Positions 27,309 to 36,543 of a DNA stretch of 64,000 nucleotides are shown here, in pieces (the first letter of the stretch is position 1; every line of letters starts with the position of its first letter). Where the stretch lies: the NCBI RefSeq assembly GCF_017351175.1, contig NZ_JAFMPN010000005.1, forward strand, positions 1 through 64,000, read 5' to 3'. Made by a program: the position numbers and the translations under genes. The notes under the pieces were generated by a model. That model was given only the letters and a program-made list of their open reading frames with translations, made no database searches and was not told where the DNA came from. Source of the stretch: Desulfovibrio sp. Huiquan2017. GTDB taxonomy: Bacteria; Desulfobacterota; Desulfovibrionia; Desulfovibrionales; Desulfovibrionaceae.

Positions 27309-28235
27309 ATGAGCATTCAAGAAACCCTGACCCTCGTCGCCTACATGCTGGCGCCGGCCTTCTTCAGCCTGCTCGGCATGGCCGCCCTCGGCAGCACGGC
27401 CATCGCGGTCCTGGCCGAGTTCTCCGCCAAGACGCGCAAAAAGATCCTTTTCGACAAATTCGGCCAGCAGATCGCGCGCATGGGCCTGATCCTGACCATA
27501 GCCCTGATCCTCATCTACGGGGCCTCCCTGGGCATCGTCATGACCAAGTTTCCGGACCTCTTCCAGGTTTACCTCACCCCCGGTTCCGCCTTCTTCAACG
27601 GCACGGTGGCCTTCGCAGTCTTCGTGGTGGCGGGCCTCCTCTACTGCACCACCTGGAAAAAACTGCGCGACGCCAAGGCCGCCCACATGGCGCTGGGGTT
27701 AATCGCTACCTTCGCCGCCGTCATCGGCCTGGCCATCGTCATTCCGGCCAAGCTGGCCCTCAATTTCTCCCAGACGGAAACGACCGGCGACGCCCTGTCC
27801 AACACCCTTGTCCTGGCCCAGCCCATGTCCGTCATGTACGTCCTGCTCGTCCTGTCGGCCGCCGCCGCCCTGGGGTTGGTCTATGTCATCGTGCGCCGGA
27901 ACAAGGACGACTACGGGCGCGACTACTACAACTTCGCCGTGCGCCTGGCCGCCCGCTGGGCCATGCTGCCCATGATCGGCTTCCTGGCCTGCCAGGGCTG
28001 GCTCTACTCCCGCCTGCCCGCCGACATCCAGACCCTCATCCTCGGCACCCCACTCGCCTACGTCTGGACCGGACTGACCATTCTCGGCGCCTTCTGCTGC
28101 TTCATCTGGCTGTTCCTCGGCCGCAACGAATCCCCCCTGCGCTTCAAAGGGCTGGCCTTCCTGGCCGTAGCCCTCTTCTGGGTCATGCATGCCCTCAACG
28201 CCGCCCTGTTCGTTAATTTCATATCCATGCTATAG
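27309..28235 (+). CDS. Polytopic membrane protein of unknown function
   Basis: A 308-aa inner-membrane protein with about eight hydrophobic helices (near 10-35, 55-80, 93-115, 125-145, 170-195, 220-240, 250-275, 283-305). Helix ends carry WKK/RRNK positive stretches. I do not recognise a family. The arrangement is somewhat like a heme-copper or cytochrome b-type subunit, but there is no convincing pattern of paired His ligands. The ATG at 27309 has GGAG upstream. It is a single gene with its own terminator. Confidence 0.75.
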   Translation: MSIQETLTLVAYMLAPAFFSLLGMAALGSTAIAVLAEFSAKTRKKILFDKFGQQIARMGLILTIALILIYGASLGIVMTKFPDLFQVYLTPGSAFFNGTVAFAVFVVAGLLYCTTWKKLRDAKAAHMALGLIATFAAVIGLAIVIPAKLALNFSQTETTGDALSNTLVLAQPMSVMYVLLVLSAAAALGLVYVIVRRNKDDYGRDYYNFAVRLAARWAMLPMIGFLACQGWLYSRLPADIQTLILGTPLAYVWTGLTILGAFCCFIWLFLGRNESPLRFKGLAFLAVALFWVMHALNAALFVNFISML

Positions 28236-28255
28236 CCAACGGACCTGACGACGGG

Positions 28256-28292
28256 AAAGGCCGGGAAGCGTATTGCTTCCCGGCCTTTTTTT
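28256..28292 (+). terminator. rho-independent terminator
   Basis: A 14-bp perfect stem (AAAGGCCGGGAAGC) with loop GTATT and a T-run to 28292 follows the membrane-protein gene. Confidence 0.93.
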
Positions 28293-28527
28293 CGCCGCAT
28301 CCGGCCAGGGCGCCGCCCTAGTCCCCCCGCTTAAGACCCTCTTGAAAGAGATTCTTAAGAATCTCCAGAACTTTTTACGTGCCTTCGGCAAAACCGTGCC
28401 TAGGCACGGTCCGTCCCCCTGCCACTCCATGCGCCATGCACACAGCTTACTGGGACAAGAACAAAAGAACCGCGTGGACCCCGCGAAGCGGAACCCAAAA
28501 ATTGAGGAAGGAAAGGAGGATGGGAGT

Positions 28528-28586
28528 CCGGGGGAAGGAGGAATGGAAAGCCCTTTTCAAAAGGTTTCCTTTCCTCCTTCCCCCGG
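28528..28586. repeat. long imperfect inverted repeat at the end of cheA
   Basis: Two arms of about 28-30 bp (outer part CCGGGGGAAGGAGGAA, inner part GGAAA..CTTTT) pair with few mismatches and almost no loop. It lies just after the cheA stop and may end the che operon transcript. The remaining 28293-28527 holds no gene; a shorter palindrome (GTGCCTAGGCAC, 28397-28408) is seen there. Confidence 0.6.
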
Positions 28587-28605
28587 CCGCCGGAGGCACT
28601 CCGAA

Positions 28606-31557
28606 CTATTTGCCCGGGATGGCTCCGGCCACAACGAGGGGTTCCTTGCGACCGAGCTGGGTGGACAGGCTGTAGATCTCATGGGGGTCGAGAATGAGCA
28701 CCACGGAGCCGTCGCCCATGATGGTTGCGCCGGACAGCCCTTTGAGATTGAAATTGTTCAAGTACTGACCGAGCGGCTTGATGACGATCTCCTGGCGTTC
28801 CAGAAGGCGGTCCACCACCAGGCCGAGACGGCGGTCGTTGTCCTGGATGACGACCATGGGCAGGACAGAGCGTTCGTCCATGGACTGGGGCATGTCGAGC
28901 AGTTCGGCCAGTTCGACGATGCCGAGCACCTCGCCGCGCAAGGTCACTGCCTTGCGGTTGTTGACGTCGGACAGCTTTTCGACCTCGATCTTGGTGGTCT
29001 CGGACACGGCGTCCAGCGGAATGGCGAAAGTGTCGCCTCCCACCTGGACCATAAGCGCGTCGATGATGGCCAAAGTCAGCGGCAGAGTCAGGGTCAGCTT
29101 GGAGCCCTTGCCCACTTCGGACTGGGTATTCACGCTGCCCTTGAGGTTCTTGATGTTGGTCTTAACCACGTCCATACCCACGCCGCGCCCGGAGATGTCG
29201 GTGACCTTCTCGGCGGACGAAAAGCCCGGCGCGAAGATCAGGTCCAGGGCCTCGCGGTCGTCCATGGCGTTGGCCTCCTCCTGGGAGATGATGCCCTTGC
29301 GCACGGCCACCTGACGGAGCTTCTCCGGGTCCATGCCCCGGCCGTCGTCCTCGACCTCGATGGCCACGGAGTTGCCTTTATGGTAAGCGCGCAGCCAGAC
29401 GTGGCCCTTGGGCTTCTTGCCCTGGGCGATGCGGGTTTCCTCGTCCTCAAGGCCGTGGTCCACGGCGTTGCGCACTAGGTGCACCAGAGGATCGCCGATT
29501 TCCTCCACCACGGACTTGTCGAATTCGGTCTCCTCGCCTTCCATGATCAGCTCCACCTGCTTGCCGGACTTGCGGCTCAGGTCCCGGACCAGCCGGGGGA
29601 ACCGGGAGAACACGGTCTGCACCGGAACCATGCGGACCTTCATGATGGTATCTTGCAGGTCGTCGGAAATACGCGCCATGGCATAGGTGGTCTCGGTCAG
29701 TTGCTGCGCGACCACATGCACTTCTTCCTGGCCCTCTTCCAGAGCGCGGGCGAGCATGGCGTAACGATTGCGGTTGATGATCAACTCGCCGATGACGTTC
29801 ATGAGGTGATCCAGCTTGTGATGGTCCACGCGAATGGTACTCGACGCCTTGGGCTTGACCTGGGCCGGAGCCTGGCTGCCGCCATTCCTTGCGGCGGTGG
29901 TGGGCATGGTCGTCCTTGCCGCCGGAGCGGACTTGGCTGCGGGTTTGACGGGCGGCGCGGCCGGAACCGGCTTGGGACGCGGTGCGGGGACCGCCGGTTT
30001 GACCGCGGGCCTGGCGGCGGGCTTGGCTGCGGCGGCACGCGGCGCAGGGGCCGGCGTCACGGACTTGGGTTTGGGAGAAGACTTGAGCACGGGCTTGGAC
30101 AGGGTCGCGCCGGGCAGGGTCTCGACGGCCGCCAGGATCATGTCCCGAAGAATGGCGTATTCCTGTTCGAGAAGATCGAGCATCAGGCCGAAATCCATAT
30201 CCGAATTGCGGGCCTGATCCACCAGTCCCACAGTCCGTCCCGCGTACTCCTTGATCTCGTCGAACCCCATGTACCCGGTAGAATTTTGAATGGTCTGGAA
30301 AGTCCGGAACAGGCCGTCCACGATGTCCCGCTGGCTCGAATCCTCGCGGAGCAGCTTGAAGGCGACCAACACGGCCTCGAACTGCTGCTCGATGGTTTGG
30401 ACGAACAGGGCTACATCCTCGGGGTCATACTCGGCGCCGGACGCGGGCGGTTCGGGCGCGGGCGCAGAGGCTGCGGGAGCGGGCTCAGCGGCCGGTTCGG
30501 ATGTCGTTTCGGCGGGCGTCTCGGAAGACGTTTCGGCAGCCTGTCGGCCTACGGGCACCGCGCCGACCACGCCGTCCACGTTGCCGTCTTCGGTGACCTT
30601 CCGAAGGACCTGGACCATGACGCTGGTGTCCAGCGGCTCCACACGGCCCGTCTCAACGTCCACCTTGCCCACCAGGGCCTCGATGAGGTCCACGGCCGCC
30701 AGGAGCAGGTCGATGAGTCCCTGGTTGGAGACGATCTCGCCCTTGCGAACCTTGTTCAGCAGGGTCTCGGCCTCATGGGTCAGGGAGTTGAGTTCCTTGA
30801 AGCCTATGATGCCGCTGTTGCCCTTGAGGTTGTGAAAATAACGGAAGGTGTCGTTGATCAGTTCGTCGTTGCCGCCCGGGTCCCCTTCCATGGCCAGGAG
30901 ACAACGGTTCAGGTTTTCGACGATCTCCTGGGCCTCTTCGAGAAAATCTGCCAGATGGCCTTCACCCACCGTGGTCAAGGCATAAGGGGTGGGATCAAAA
31001 TCGGGATCGGGTTGCGGATGAAAAGTGGTCATGTCGGCATCCCCGGCGTCTTCCGCCGCCGTGGCGGGTTCTGGTTCGATATGCTCGGTCTCGGGCTCGG
31101 CTTCGGCTCTAGCGGCGGGCGCGGAAGCGGGCGCAGGTTCGGCCGCGCTCTCATCCGGAAGTTCCCCGACCAGGGCGGCCTCGATCCGGGCAATGATGGG
31201 CGCGGTGTCCACATCGCCCTCCACCCCGCTGGTCTCCAGGTTGTCCACCATGGTGCGCAGGGCATCGGTGGCGGACAGGATCAGATCCATGATGGGCGCG
31301 GTCACACGCATGGAGCCCTGGCGCAGTTCGTCCAAGATATTTTCGGCCTTGTGGGCCAGTCCGTTGATCTTGTTCAGCCCGAGAAAGCCCGATGCCCCCT
31401 TGAGCGAGTGCATGGGCCGAAATATTTCATTGAGAAGGCCGAGATTGTCCGGACTTTTTTCCAGTTCGAGCAAGTTGGGCTCAATGGTCTCCAAGTGCTC
31501 CTTGGCTTCAACGAAAAAATCGGACAAGATTTCCGGATCGAGAAAGTCCTGGCTCAT
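28606..31557 (-). CDS. cheA: Chemotaxis histidine kinase CheA with three HPt-like domains
   Basis: 983 aa. HPt1 is near residues 5-105 with phospho-His50 (RPMHSLKGASG). HPt2 is near 200-305 with His242 (RYFHNLKGNSG). A third HPt-fold (about 380-485) has Gln421 where the phospho-His should be (RTFQTIQNSTG). A Pro/Ala/Lys linker (485-575) precedes the dimerisation domain, the ATPase domain (N box HLVRNAVDHG near 693-702, G1 DDGRGMD, GRGVGMDVV) and a CheW-like domain (about 835-975). It is the last gene of the che operon. Multi-HPt CheA is usual for systems driving outputs other than plain swimming. Confidence 0.95.
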   Translation of the reverse strand: MSQDFLDPEILSDFFVEAKEHLETIEPNLLELEKSPDNLGLLNEIFRPMHSLKGASGFLGLNKINGLAHKAENILDELRQGSMRVTAPIMDLILSATDALRTMVDNLETSGVEGDVDTAPIIARIEAALVGELPDESAAEPAPASAPAARAEAEPETEHIEPEPATAAEDAGDADMTTFHPQPDPDFDPTPYALTTVGEGHLADFLEEAQEIVENLNRCLLAMEGDPGGNDELINDTFRYFHNLKGNSGIIGFKELNSLTHEAETLLNKVRKGEIVSNQGLIDLLLAAVDLIEALVGKVDVETGRVEPLDTSVMVQVLRKVTEDGNVDGVVGAVPVGRQAAETSSETPAETTSEPAAEPAPAASAPAPEPPASGAEYDPEDVALFVQTIEQQFEAVLVAFKLLREDSSQRDIVDGLFRTFQTIQNSTGYMGFDEIKEYAGRTVGLVDQARNSDMDFGLMLDLLEQEYAILRDMILAAVETLPGATLSKPVLKSSPKPKSVTPAPAPRAAAAKPAARPAVKPAVPAPRPKPVPAAPPVKPAAKSAPAARTTMPTTAARNGGSQAPAQVKPKASSTIRVDHHKLDHLMNVIGELIINRNRYAMLARALEEGQEEVHVVAQQLTETTYAMARISDDLQDTIMKVRMVPVQTVFSRFPRLVRDLSRKSGKQVELIMEGEETEFDKSVVEEIGDPLVHLVRNAVDHGLEDEETRIAQGKKPKGHVWLRAYHKGNSVAIEVEDDGRGMDPEKLRQVAVRKGIISQEEANAMDDREALDLIFAPGFSSAEKVTDISGRGVGMDVVKTNIKNLKGSVNTQSEVGKGSKLTLTLPLTLAIIDALMVQVGGDTFAIPLDAVSETTKIEVEKLSDVNNRKAVTLRGEVLGIVELAELLDMPQSMDERSVLPMVVIQDNDRRLGLVVDRLLERQEIVIKPLGQYLNNFNLKGLSGATIMGDGSVVLILDPHEIYSLSTQLGRKEPLVVAGAIPGK

Positions 31558-31647
31558 CGAGATTCCTCATGCGACGCCGGGGTCCCGTTCACGGGCCCGC
31601 ACCCCCGCCGCGCCGGTTGCGTTAATGGACCGTCCGAAGCCGAACGG

Positions 31648-32016
31648 CTATCCCAGCAGCATCTTGACGTTACGGACAAGCTTTTCAGGCTGGGCTGGTT
31701 TGATCATGTACAGATTCGCCCCCACGGTCAATCCCGTCTGGATATCCTTGTCCTGCCCCTCGGTGGACAGGACCACAATGGGGATGTCCCGATAGGCGGC
31801 CTGCTCCCGGACGGTCTTAATGAAAGTCAACCCGTCCATGCGAGGCATGTTCACATCGGACACGATCAAATCGACCTCGGACAGGCTGTACAGCTTCTCC
31901 AGGCCGTCCAGACCGTCCTCCGCCGTGGTCACCTTAAAGCCTTCCTTTTTCATGATGAAGGCCACCAGGTTTCTGACGGTCTTCGAATCGTCCACTATCA
32001 GAATATGTTTAGGCAT
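31648..32016 (-). CDS. cheY: CheY-type response regulator
   Basis: A 122-aa stand-alone receiver. It has the acidic pair DD at 9-10 (ILIVDDSKTVRNLV), phospho-Asp near 54 (LIVSDVNMPRMDGL), the Thr/Ser switch (VVLSTEG) and Lys near 105 (MIKPAQPEKL). The GGGGGAG site lies right before the ATG. It sits between cheR and cheA, so it is the expected phospho-acceptor of that kinase. Confidence 0.95.
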   Translation of the reverse strand: MPKHILIVDDSKTVRNLVAFIMKKEGFKVTTAEDGLDGLEKLYSLSEVDLIVSDVNMPRMDGLTFIKTVREQAAYRDIPIVVLSTEGQDKDIQTGLTVGANLYMIKPAQPEKLVRNVKMLLG

Positions 32017-32074
32017 AACTCCCCCTGATTAACACGGCATGCGCCACCTTATCAAATCCACCACAGGACATGTC

Positions 32075-32950
32075 CTATTCCTCCTTTTGATAGATGATGG
32101 CGCCCGGATAGTGAATGGGCTTGAACGCACGGGTAATGTTGTGCAGCGATTCTGAATGCCCGATAATCAGATACCCGCCCGGCAGCAGGTTGTCATAAAA
32201 TGCATTGATAACGCGCTTTTTCATCTCATCGTCGAAATAGATGATGACGTTTCTGCAAAAGACGACCTGCGAACGCTCCACCCGCTTGAGCTGCACGCGG
32301 TCGCGAAGGTTTATCTGGCCGAAGCTGACCAGCCGCTTGACCTCCGGCTTGATCTTGTTCTGCCCGTTGTTCGCGTCGAAATAGCGCGTGACGATCTCCT
32401 CCGGGGTGGTCCGCAGGGTGTAGTCGTTGTACACGCCCCGCCGGGCCGACTCCAGAACCCGTTCCGACAGGTCGTTGGCGGAAATGCGGATGTCCCAATT
32501 GGGCAATTCGGCCTTGAGCATCTCGTGGATGATGATCGAGATGGTGTACGGCTCCTCGCCGGTGGAACACCCCGCCGACCAGATGCGCAGCCGCCTGCCC
32601 TTCTTCCGGCAGGCGCCGAGCACGTCGGGCAGGACCTCCTCCTGGAAGACCTTGAGCTGAGGCGGGTTGCGGTAGAAGCTGGTCTCGTTGGTGGTGATGA
32701 CCTCGTAAAGCTTCTTCATCTCCATGCCCTTGGCCGGATCGAACCGCAGGAGATTGTAATATTCGTCAAAATTCTTCAGATTCAGCTTCTTGAGCCTGCT
32801 CCCGAGTCTATTTTCCAATAAATACTTACGGTTATCCGCTATATAAATGCCACATTCGGCATAGATGAAATCCCGCAGGTTGGCGAACTCCTGATCGGAG
32901 ATCTTAAGTTCCTTGCCGAGGGATATGGTCTTGGAGAAAAGGGACGACAT
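32075..32950 (-). CDS. cheR: Chemotaxis protein methyltransferase CheR
   Basis: A 291-aa SAM-dependent glutamate methyltransferase acting on chemoreceptors. The N-terminal helical domain (about 18-85: FANLRDFIYAECGIYIADNRKYLLENRLGSRL) contacts receptors. The catalytic domain contains ETSFYRNPPQL, RIWSAGCSTGEEPYTISI (SAM-binding), ISANDLSERVLESARRGVY and VVFCRNVIIYFD. No TPR extension follows. It is part of the cheB-HEAT-cheR-cheY-cheA operon. Confidence 0.96.
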   Translation of the reverse strand: MSSLFSKTISLGKELKISDQEFANLRDFIYAECGIYIADNRKYLLENRLGSRLKKLNLKNFDEYYNLLRFDPAKGMEMKKLYEVITTNETSFYRNPPQLKVFQEEVLPDVLGACRKKGRRLRIWSAGCSTGEEPYTISIIIHEMLKAELPNWDIRISANDLSERVLESARRGVYNDYTLRTTPEEIVTRYFDANNGQNKIKPEVKRLVSFGQINLRDRVQLKRVERSQVVFCRNVIIYFDDEMKKRVINAFYDNLLPGGYLIIGHSESLHNITRAFKPIHYPGAIIYQKEE

Positions 32951-32965
32951 TCCGGTGGGGTGCTC

Positions 32966-34897
32966 CTACATGTCCTGTATTTTGGAAATGGCTTCCTCGG
33001 CGGCGCTGACCAGCTCGTACTCGTCGCTGTTGGTCACTTCCAATAGGGCCGCGAAGGCTGCGCTGCCGCCGATATTCCCCAATGCTTCGATGGCTTTCAT
33101 GACCACGAACCGGTTGGAGTTATTCAGCATGTCGATCATGAGCGGTGCCGCCTCGGTTGTGCCGTGCGCGCCCAGGGCGTCCATGGCCCGGATCTTGACC
33201 CAATCGTCCTCGTCACCCAGGGCGTGCAGGAGGTGCGGGATCATCTCCTCGTCATAGTGCCGCCCCATGATCTCGATGACCGTCAAGCGCACGTCCTTGC
33301 TCTCGTCGGCCAGCCGGTGCAGGACCAGGGGCCGCCAGATGGCCTCGTCGCCGCCGGACCCGGCCAGGGCCTCGATGGCCACCTTGCGGATGTCCGGGAC
33401 CTCGTCCTCCACGGCCTGGGTCAGGATATCCAGATTCTCCATGGGCCCGAGCTTGCCCAGGGCGTAGGTGGCCATGAGCCGCTTGATGGGTTCGGCGCTG
33501 TGAAACATCTCCTGGAAGCGGGACTGCACGGCCGGGCCGTCGATGGCGATGCACGCCTCCAAGGCCGCCTCTTTCACATCGTCGTACGGGTGGTCCATGA
33601 GCAGGAATATCCTGTCCGCCACCTTGGGCAGGCGAAGCTTCTCGCCGAGCAGATAGACCGCGCTCTTGAGCACGGTGCCGTCCTCATGTTCGTTGAGGAC
33701 CTTGATGAAGAAATCCTTGGCCTGTTCCCCGCCCTTGGTGGCCACCACGCCGACAATCTGGCGCTGGACAGGCAGAGTGGCCTTCCAGAAGGCGTCCATG
33801 AGCACCTGGCAGACGCAGTCCTCCAGAGAACAGGTATCGGGAGCTATCTGGGACAAGACCTGCACAGCCACACGGGCCACATCCTGATCCTCGCCGAGAA
33901 GCCCCGCCTTGAGTGCCTCGGTCAGCCCGATCTGGGCCAGGAAGCCGATGATCGACTGCAAGCGGTCATGGTCGCGGTCAAGGTCCAGCCGTCCGGCGAT
34001 CTTCAGGATGCCGGACGAGGCCTCTTCACCGCCCACGTAGGCCAAGCCCTGGATGGCGGCGTCCTGAATCTCCTCGTCCTCGTCCTGCAGCGCCACCAGC
34101 AGATAGCGGCGAAACCGCTCACGCTCGTCGTCGCTGAGCAGGGTCAGGGACTTGCCGCCGAGGATCTTGACGATGGCTTTGACGATCTTGTTGCGCAAGG
34201 CGGTGGGCGCATCGGCTATGCGCCGAAGCAGCATGGTCACGGCCTTGACGTTGCCCATTTCGCCCAGGGAATCGATGATCATGGAGGCGACGAGGTCGGA
34301 CGCCCCGTCCAGGGCCTTGACCAGAGCGTCCACCGAACTGGTGTGCCCTATCTTGGTCAGGGCCTCGATCACGGAATACTGGACCCACTCCTCGTCGTTG
34401 ATGGCCTTGTTCAGGCAGGGGGTGGCCTCTTCCATGCCCAGTTCGCCCAAGCTTACGGCCGCCTGGTAGCGGACGTTGACTTCCGGATCCTTCAGCAGTG
34501 CCTCGCACAAGGGGTGGACCGCCAGGATGCTCCCGGTGGAGCCGAGGATATCGGCCACGAAAATTCGAATATCCGGGTCTTCGTCCTGGGTCAGGGCGAT
34601 AAGCGAGGGCATGTCCTGGTTGCCCACCTCGCGCAGGATGTCCATGGCCAGGTTGCGCACCGGAGCCTCGTCGGAACGCAGCAACGGAATAACCGCCGCC
34701 ACGGTCTCCCGACCGCCGATCTTGCGCAGAGAACTGTCCACCGCCTCCTGGATGCCCAGATGGTTGGTCTTAAGCAGTTCCGCCAGCTTGGGCACGGCCT
34801 CGACGCAATTGTCCTCTCCGGCCCTGAAGGCGCTCTCCCGGACGATTTCCTTGTTGTCACTGCTCAGCAAAGCCAGATAATCGGTACAATCCGCCAT
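32966..34897 (-). CDS. HEAT-repeat protein of the chemotaxis operon
   Basis: 643 aa made almost wholly of HEAT/PBS-lyase-type helical repeats of about 30-32 residues, from residue 10 to the C-terminus (for example AVDSSLRKIGGRETVAAVIPLL, DILREVGNQDMPSLIALTQDEDPDIRIFVADILG, AMDALGAHGTTEAAPLMIDML). There is no signal peptide or catalytic motif, so it is a cytoplasmic scaffold. It lies between cheB and cheR with short gaps and GGGGGAGG before the ATG, so it is expressed with them. The partner is unknown; binding to CheA, CheR or receptors is inference from position. Confidence 0.88.
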   Translation of the reverse strand: MADCTDYLALLSSDNKEIVRESAFRAGEDNCVEAVPKLAELLKTNHLGIQEAVDSSLRKIGGRETVAAVIPLLRSDEAPVRNLAMDILREVGNQDMPSLIALTQDEDPDIRIFVADILGSTGSILAVHPLCEALLKDPEVNVRYQAAVSLGELGMEEATPCLNKAINDEEWVQYSVIEALTKIGHTSSVDALVKALDGASDLVASMIIDSLGEMGNVKAVTMLLRRIADAPTALRNKIVKAIVKILGGKSLTLLSDDERERFRRYLLVALQDEDEEIQDAAIQGLAYVGGEEASSGILKIAGRLDLDRDHDRLQSIIGFLAQIGLTEALKAGLLGEDQDVARVAVQVLSQIAPDTCSLEDCVCQVLMDAFWKATLPVQRQIVGVVATKGGEQAKDFFIKVLNEHEDGTVLKSAVYLLGEKLRLPKVADRIFLLMDHPYDDVKEAALEACIAIDGPAVQSRFQEMFHSAEPIKRLMATYALGKLGPMENLDILTQAVEDEVPDIRKVAIEALAGSGGDEAIWRPLVLHRLADESKDVRLTVIEIMGRHYDEEMIPHLLHALGDEDDWVKIRAMDALGAHGTTEAAPLMIDMLNNSNRFVVMKAIEALGNIGGSAAFAALLEVTNSDEYELVSAAEEAISKIQDM

Positions 34898-34935
34898 ATC
34901 GTCAGACCTCCCCCTTCTCTCTCGCGGGTCGCTCG

Positions 34936-35982
34936 TTATTTGTATAAATTCGCCATGATGGATTCGGCCATGTCGTCGAGATCCACGATTTCATCCACCA
35001 GATTTTCTTCCACCACAGCCTTGGGCATGCCGTAGACCACACAGGTGGAATCGCTCTGGGCCAGAGCCCGGCCCCCTTTCCCCTTGAGAGCGCGGATGCC
35101 CTCGCATCCGTCGCTGCCCATGCCGGTCAGGATGACTCCGAGCCCCCGGCGGCCCACCGCCTTGGCCACCGAGCCGATAAGCACGTTGACCGAAGGTTTG
35201 TACAAGGCGTCGCGGGGCTCGTCCGTGACCACCACGTCAATGCGGCTGACTTTCTGGTCGAGGATGATGTGCCGTCCCCCGGGGGCCACGAAGGCATGGC
35301 CGGGCCTGAGCACGTCGCCGCTTTCGGCCTCTTTGACAGAAATCTGGCTGACGCTGTCGAGCCGGGCCGCGAACGGGCCGGTGAAGGCCGCGGGCATGTG
35401 TTGGGCAATGACGATGCCCGCCGGGAAATCGGCAGGCAGCGAGGACAGGATTTTCTGGACCACGGGAGGGCCGCCGGTGGACACGCCGATGGCCACCACG
35501 TCGCGCACGGGACGGCCGTCCCGCCGGGGCAACAGCGCGGGCCTGTGCGCCTTGCGGGTCGCGGCCCGGGCGGCCACGTGGCGCATCTTGCGTGCGGCCA
35601 CGGTCTTGACCTTCTCGATGAGGTCACGCTCGATTTTGATGATATCCAGGGAGACCTTGGAAAGCTGCTTGGGGATGAAGTCCACGGCACCGAGCTCCAT
35701 AGCCTTCAGGGTGGATTCCGCGCCTTCGGTGGTCAGCGAGCTGACCATGAGCACGGGGCGGGGGCATTCCATCATGATATGCCGCAACGCGGTCAGGCCG
35801 TCCATCTCGGGCATCTCGATGTCCATGGTCACGACATCGGGATCGAGCTTGCGCACCATGTCCAACCCTTCGCGACCGTTGCGCGCCACACCCACCACGG
35901 AAATGCCGGGGTCTTTGTCGAGCATCGTGCTGATGGCCTTGCGCATGAACGCGGAATCATCAACAACGAGAACTTTGATCAC
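34936..35982 (-). CDS. cheB: Protein-glutamate methylesterase CheB
   Basis: A 348-aa response regulator/esterase that removes methyl groups from, or deamidates, chemoreceptors. The receiver (1-120) has DD at 8-9, phospho-Asp near 54 (VVTMDIEMPEMDGL) and MVSSLT. The C-terminal esterase has GVSTGGP (nucleophile Ser), AQHMPAAFTGPFAARL (catalytic His) and GMGSDGCEG (catalytic Asp). The start is GTG 35982, with AAGGAG 8 nt upstream; the open frame further upstream lacks homology. It is the first gene of the che operon. Confidence 0.95.
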   Translation of the reverse strand: MIKVLVVDDSAFMRKAISTMLDKDPGISVVGVARNGREGLDMVRKLDPDVVTMDIEMPEMDGLTALRHIMMECPRPVLMVSSLTTEGAESTLKAMELGAVDFIPKQLSKVSLDIIKIERDLIEKVKTVAARKMRHVAARAATRKAHRPALLPRRDGRPVRDVVAIGVSTGGPPVVQKILSSLPADFPAGIVIAQHMPAAFTGPFAARLDSVSQISVKEAESGDVLRPGHAFVAPGGRHIILDQKVSRIDVVVTDEPRDALYKPSVNVLIGSVAKAVGRRGLGVILTGMGSDGCEGIRALKGKGGRALAQSDSTCVVYGMPKAVVEENLVDEIVDLDDMAESIMANLYK

Positions 35983-36123
35983 GTATACAACTCCTTGGAA
36001 AAACGTCGCACTGTGCGCCCCGCCCGGGCGACCCCTCTGCCGCGGGAAAAACGGCCTCAATCATACGACAGTATCCCGCCCCGCCTCGACGGGGTATTGT
36101 TTTGTCTTGCAATCTCCCACTTT

Positions 36124-36141
36124 AAGGGGCTTTAGCCCCTT
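36124..36141. repeat. short perfect hairpin upstream of tRNA-Pro
   Basis: AAGGGGCT and its complement flank a TT loop in the gap between divergent cheB and the tRNA promoter. There is no adjacent T-run or gene end that it would terminate. Its role is unclear. Confidence 0.4.
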
Positions 36142-36171
36142 TGTCCACAACCTTGGACCCAACATGAAATT

Positions 36172-36200
36172 TTGCCTTGCCTTTTTAAATTCCCTAGGCT
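36172..36200 (+). promoter_or_regulatory. promoter of tRNA-Pro
   Basis: -35 TTGCCT (36172-36177), 17-nt spacer and -10 TAGGCT (36195-36200) place transcription start about 15 nt before the mature tRNA. Confidence 0.6.
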
Positions 36201-36221
36201 AAACCCACTCCTCACGTACAG

Positions 36222-36298
36222 CGGGATGTGGCTCAGTCTGGTAGAGCGCTGCGTTCGGGACGCAGAGATCGGAGGTTCAAATCCTCTCATCCCGACCA
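36222..36298 (+). tRNA. tRNA-Pro (CGG anticodon)
   Basis: A 77-nt cloverleaf with encoded CCA. Acceptor CGGGATG pairs with CATCCCG, D-arm GGCTC..GAGC, anticodon stem CTGCG/CGCAG with loop TTCGGGA (anticodon CGG), T-arm GAGG-TTCAAAT-CCTC. The region to its right changes abruptly to AT-richer, mobile-looking genes, making it a likely integration site. Confidence 0.97.
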
Positions 36299-36306
36299 GA
36301 GATTAC

Positions 36307-36342
36307 GGGCACTTACGACAACAGTTGTAAGTGCCCTTTTCT
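36307..36342 (+). terminator. terminator after tRNA-Pro
   Basis: Stem GGGCACTTAC / GTAAGTGCCC with a 10-nt loop and TTTTCTTTT tail. Confidence 0.88.
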
Positions 36343-36543
36343 TTTATCCTACACTTTTATCCGACAAGCACGTCGGATATATCCCGTGGTCAGCCCCATC
36401 TTCCAACCCATTCATTCTTTTTCAGGCCAAGGCGTGCAGAGTCCTCCGCTATCCTGGCCACCGTCTGGGCACCGCAACCGTCCATAACCATCCGCCCCGA
36501 CTCACCAGAGTCTAACCTACTATTTTTATTTCATTTCTCTTGT

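Noticed and set aside
29479-32028. 849-codon plus-strand frame, and 33164-35035 (623 codons)
   Set aside because: Antisense shadows of cheA and of the HEAT-repeat/cheB genes.
36228-36515. Plus-strand frame over the tRNA-Pro gene
   Set aside because: Covers the tRNA and its terminator; typical spurious frame on tRNA sequence.
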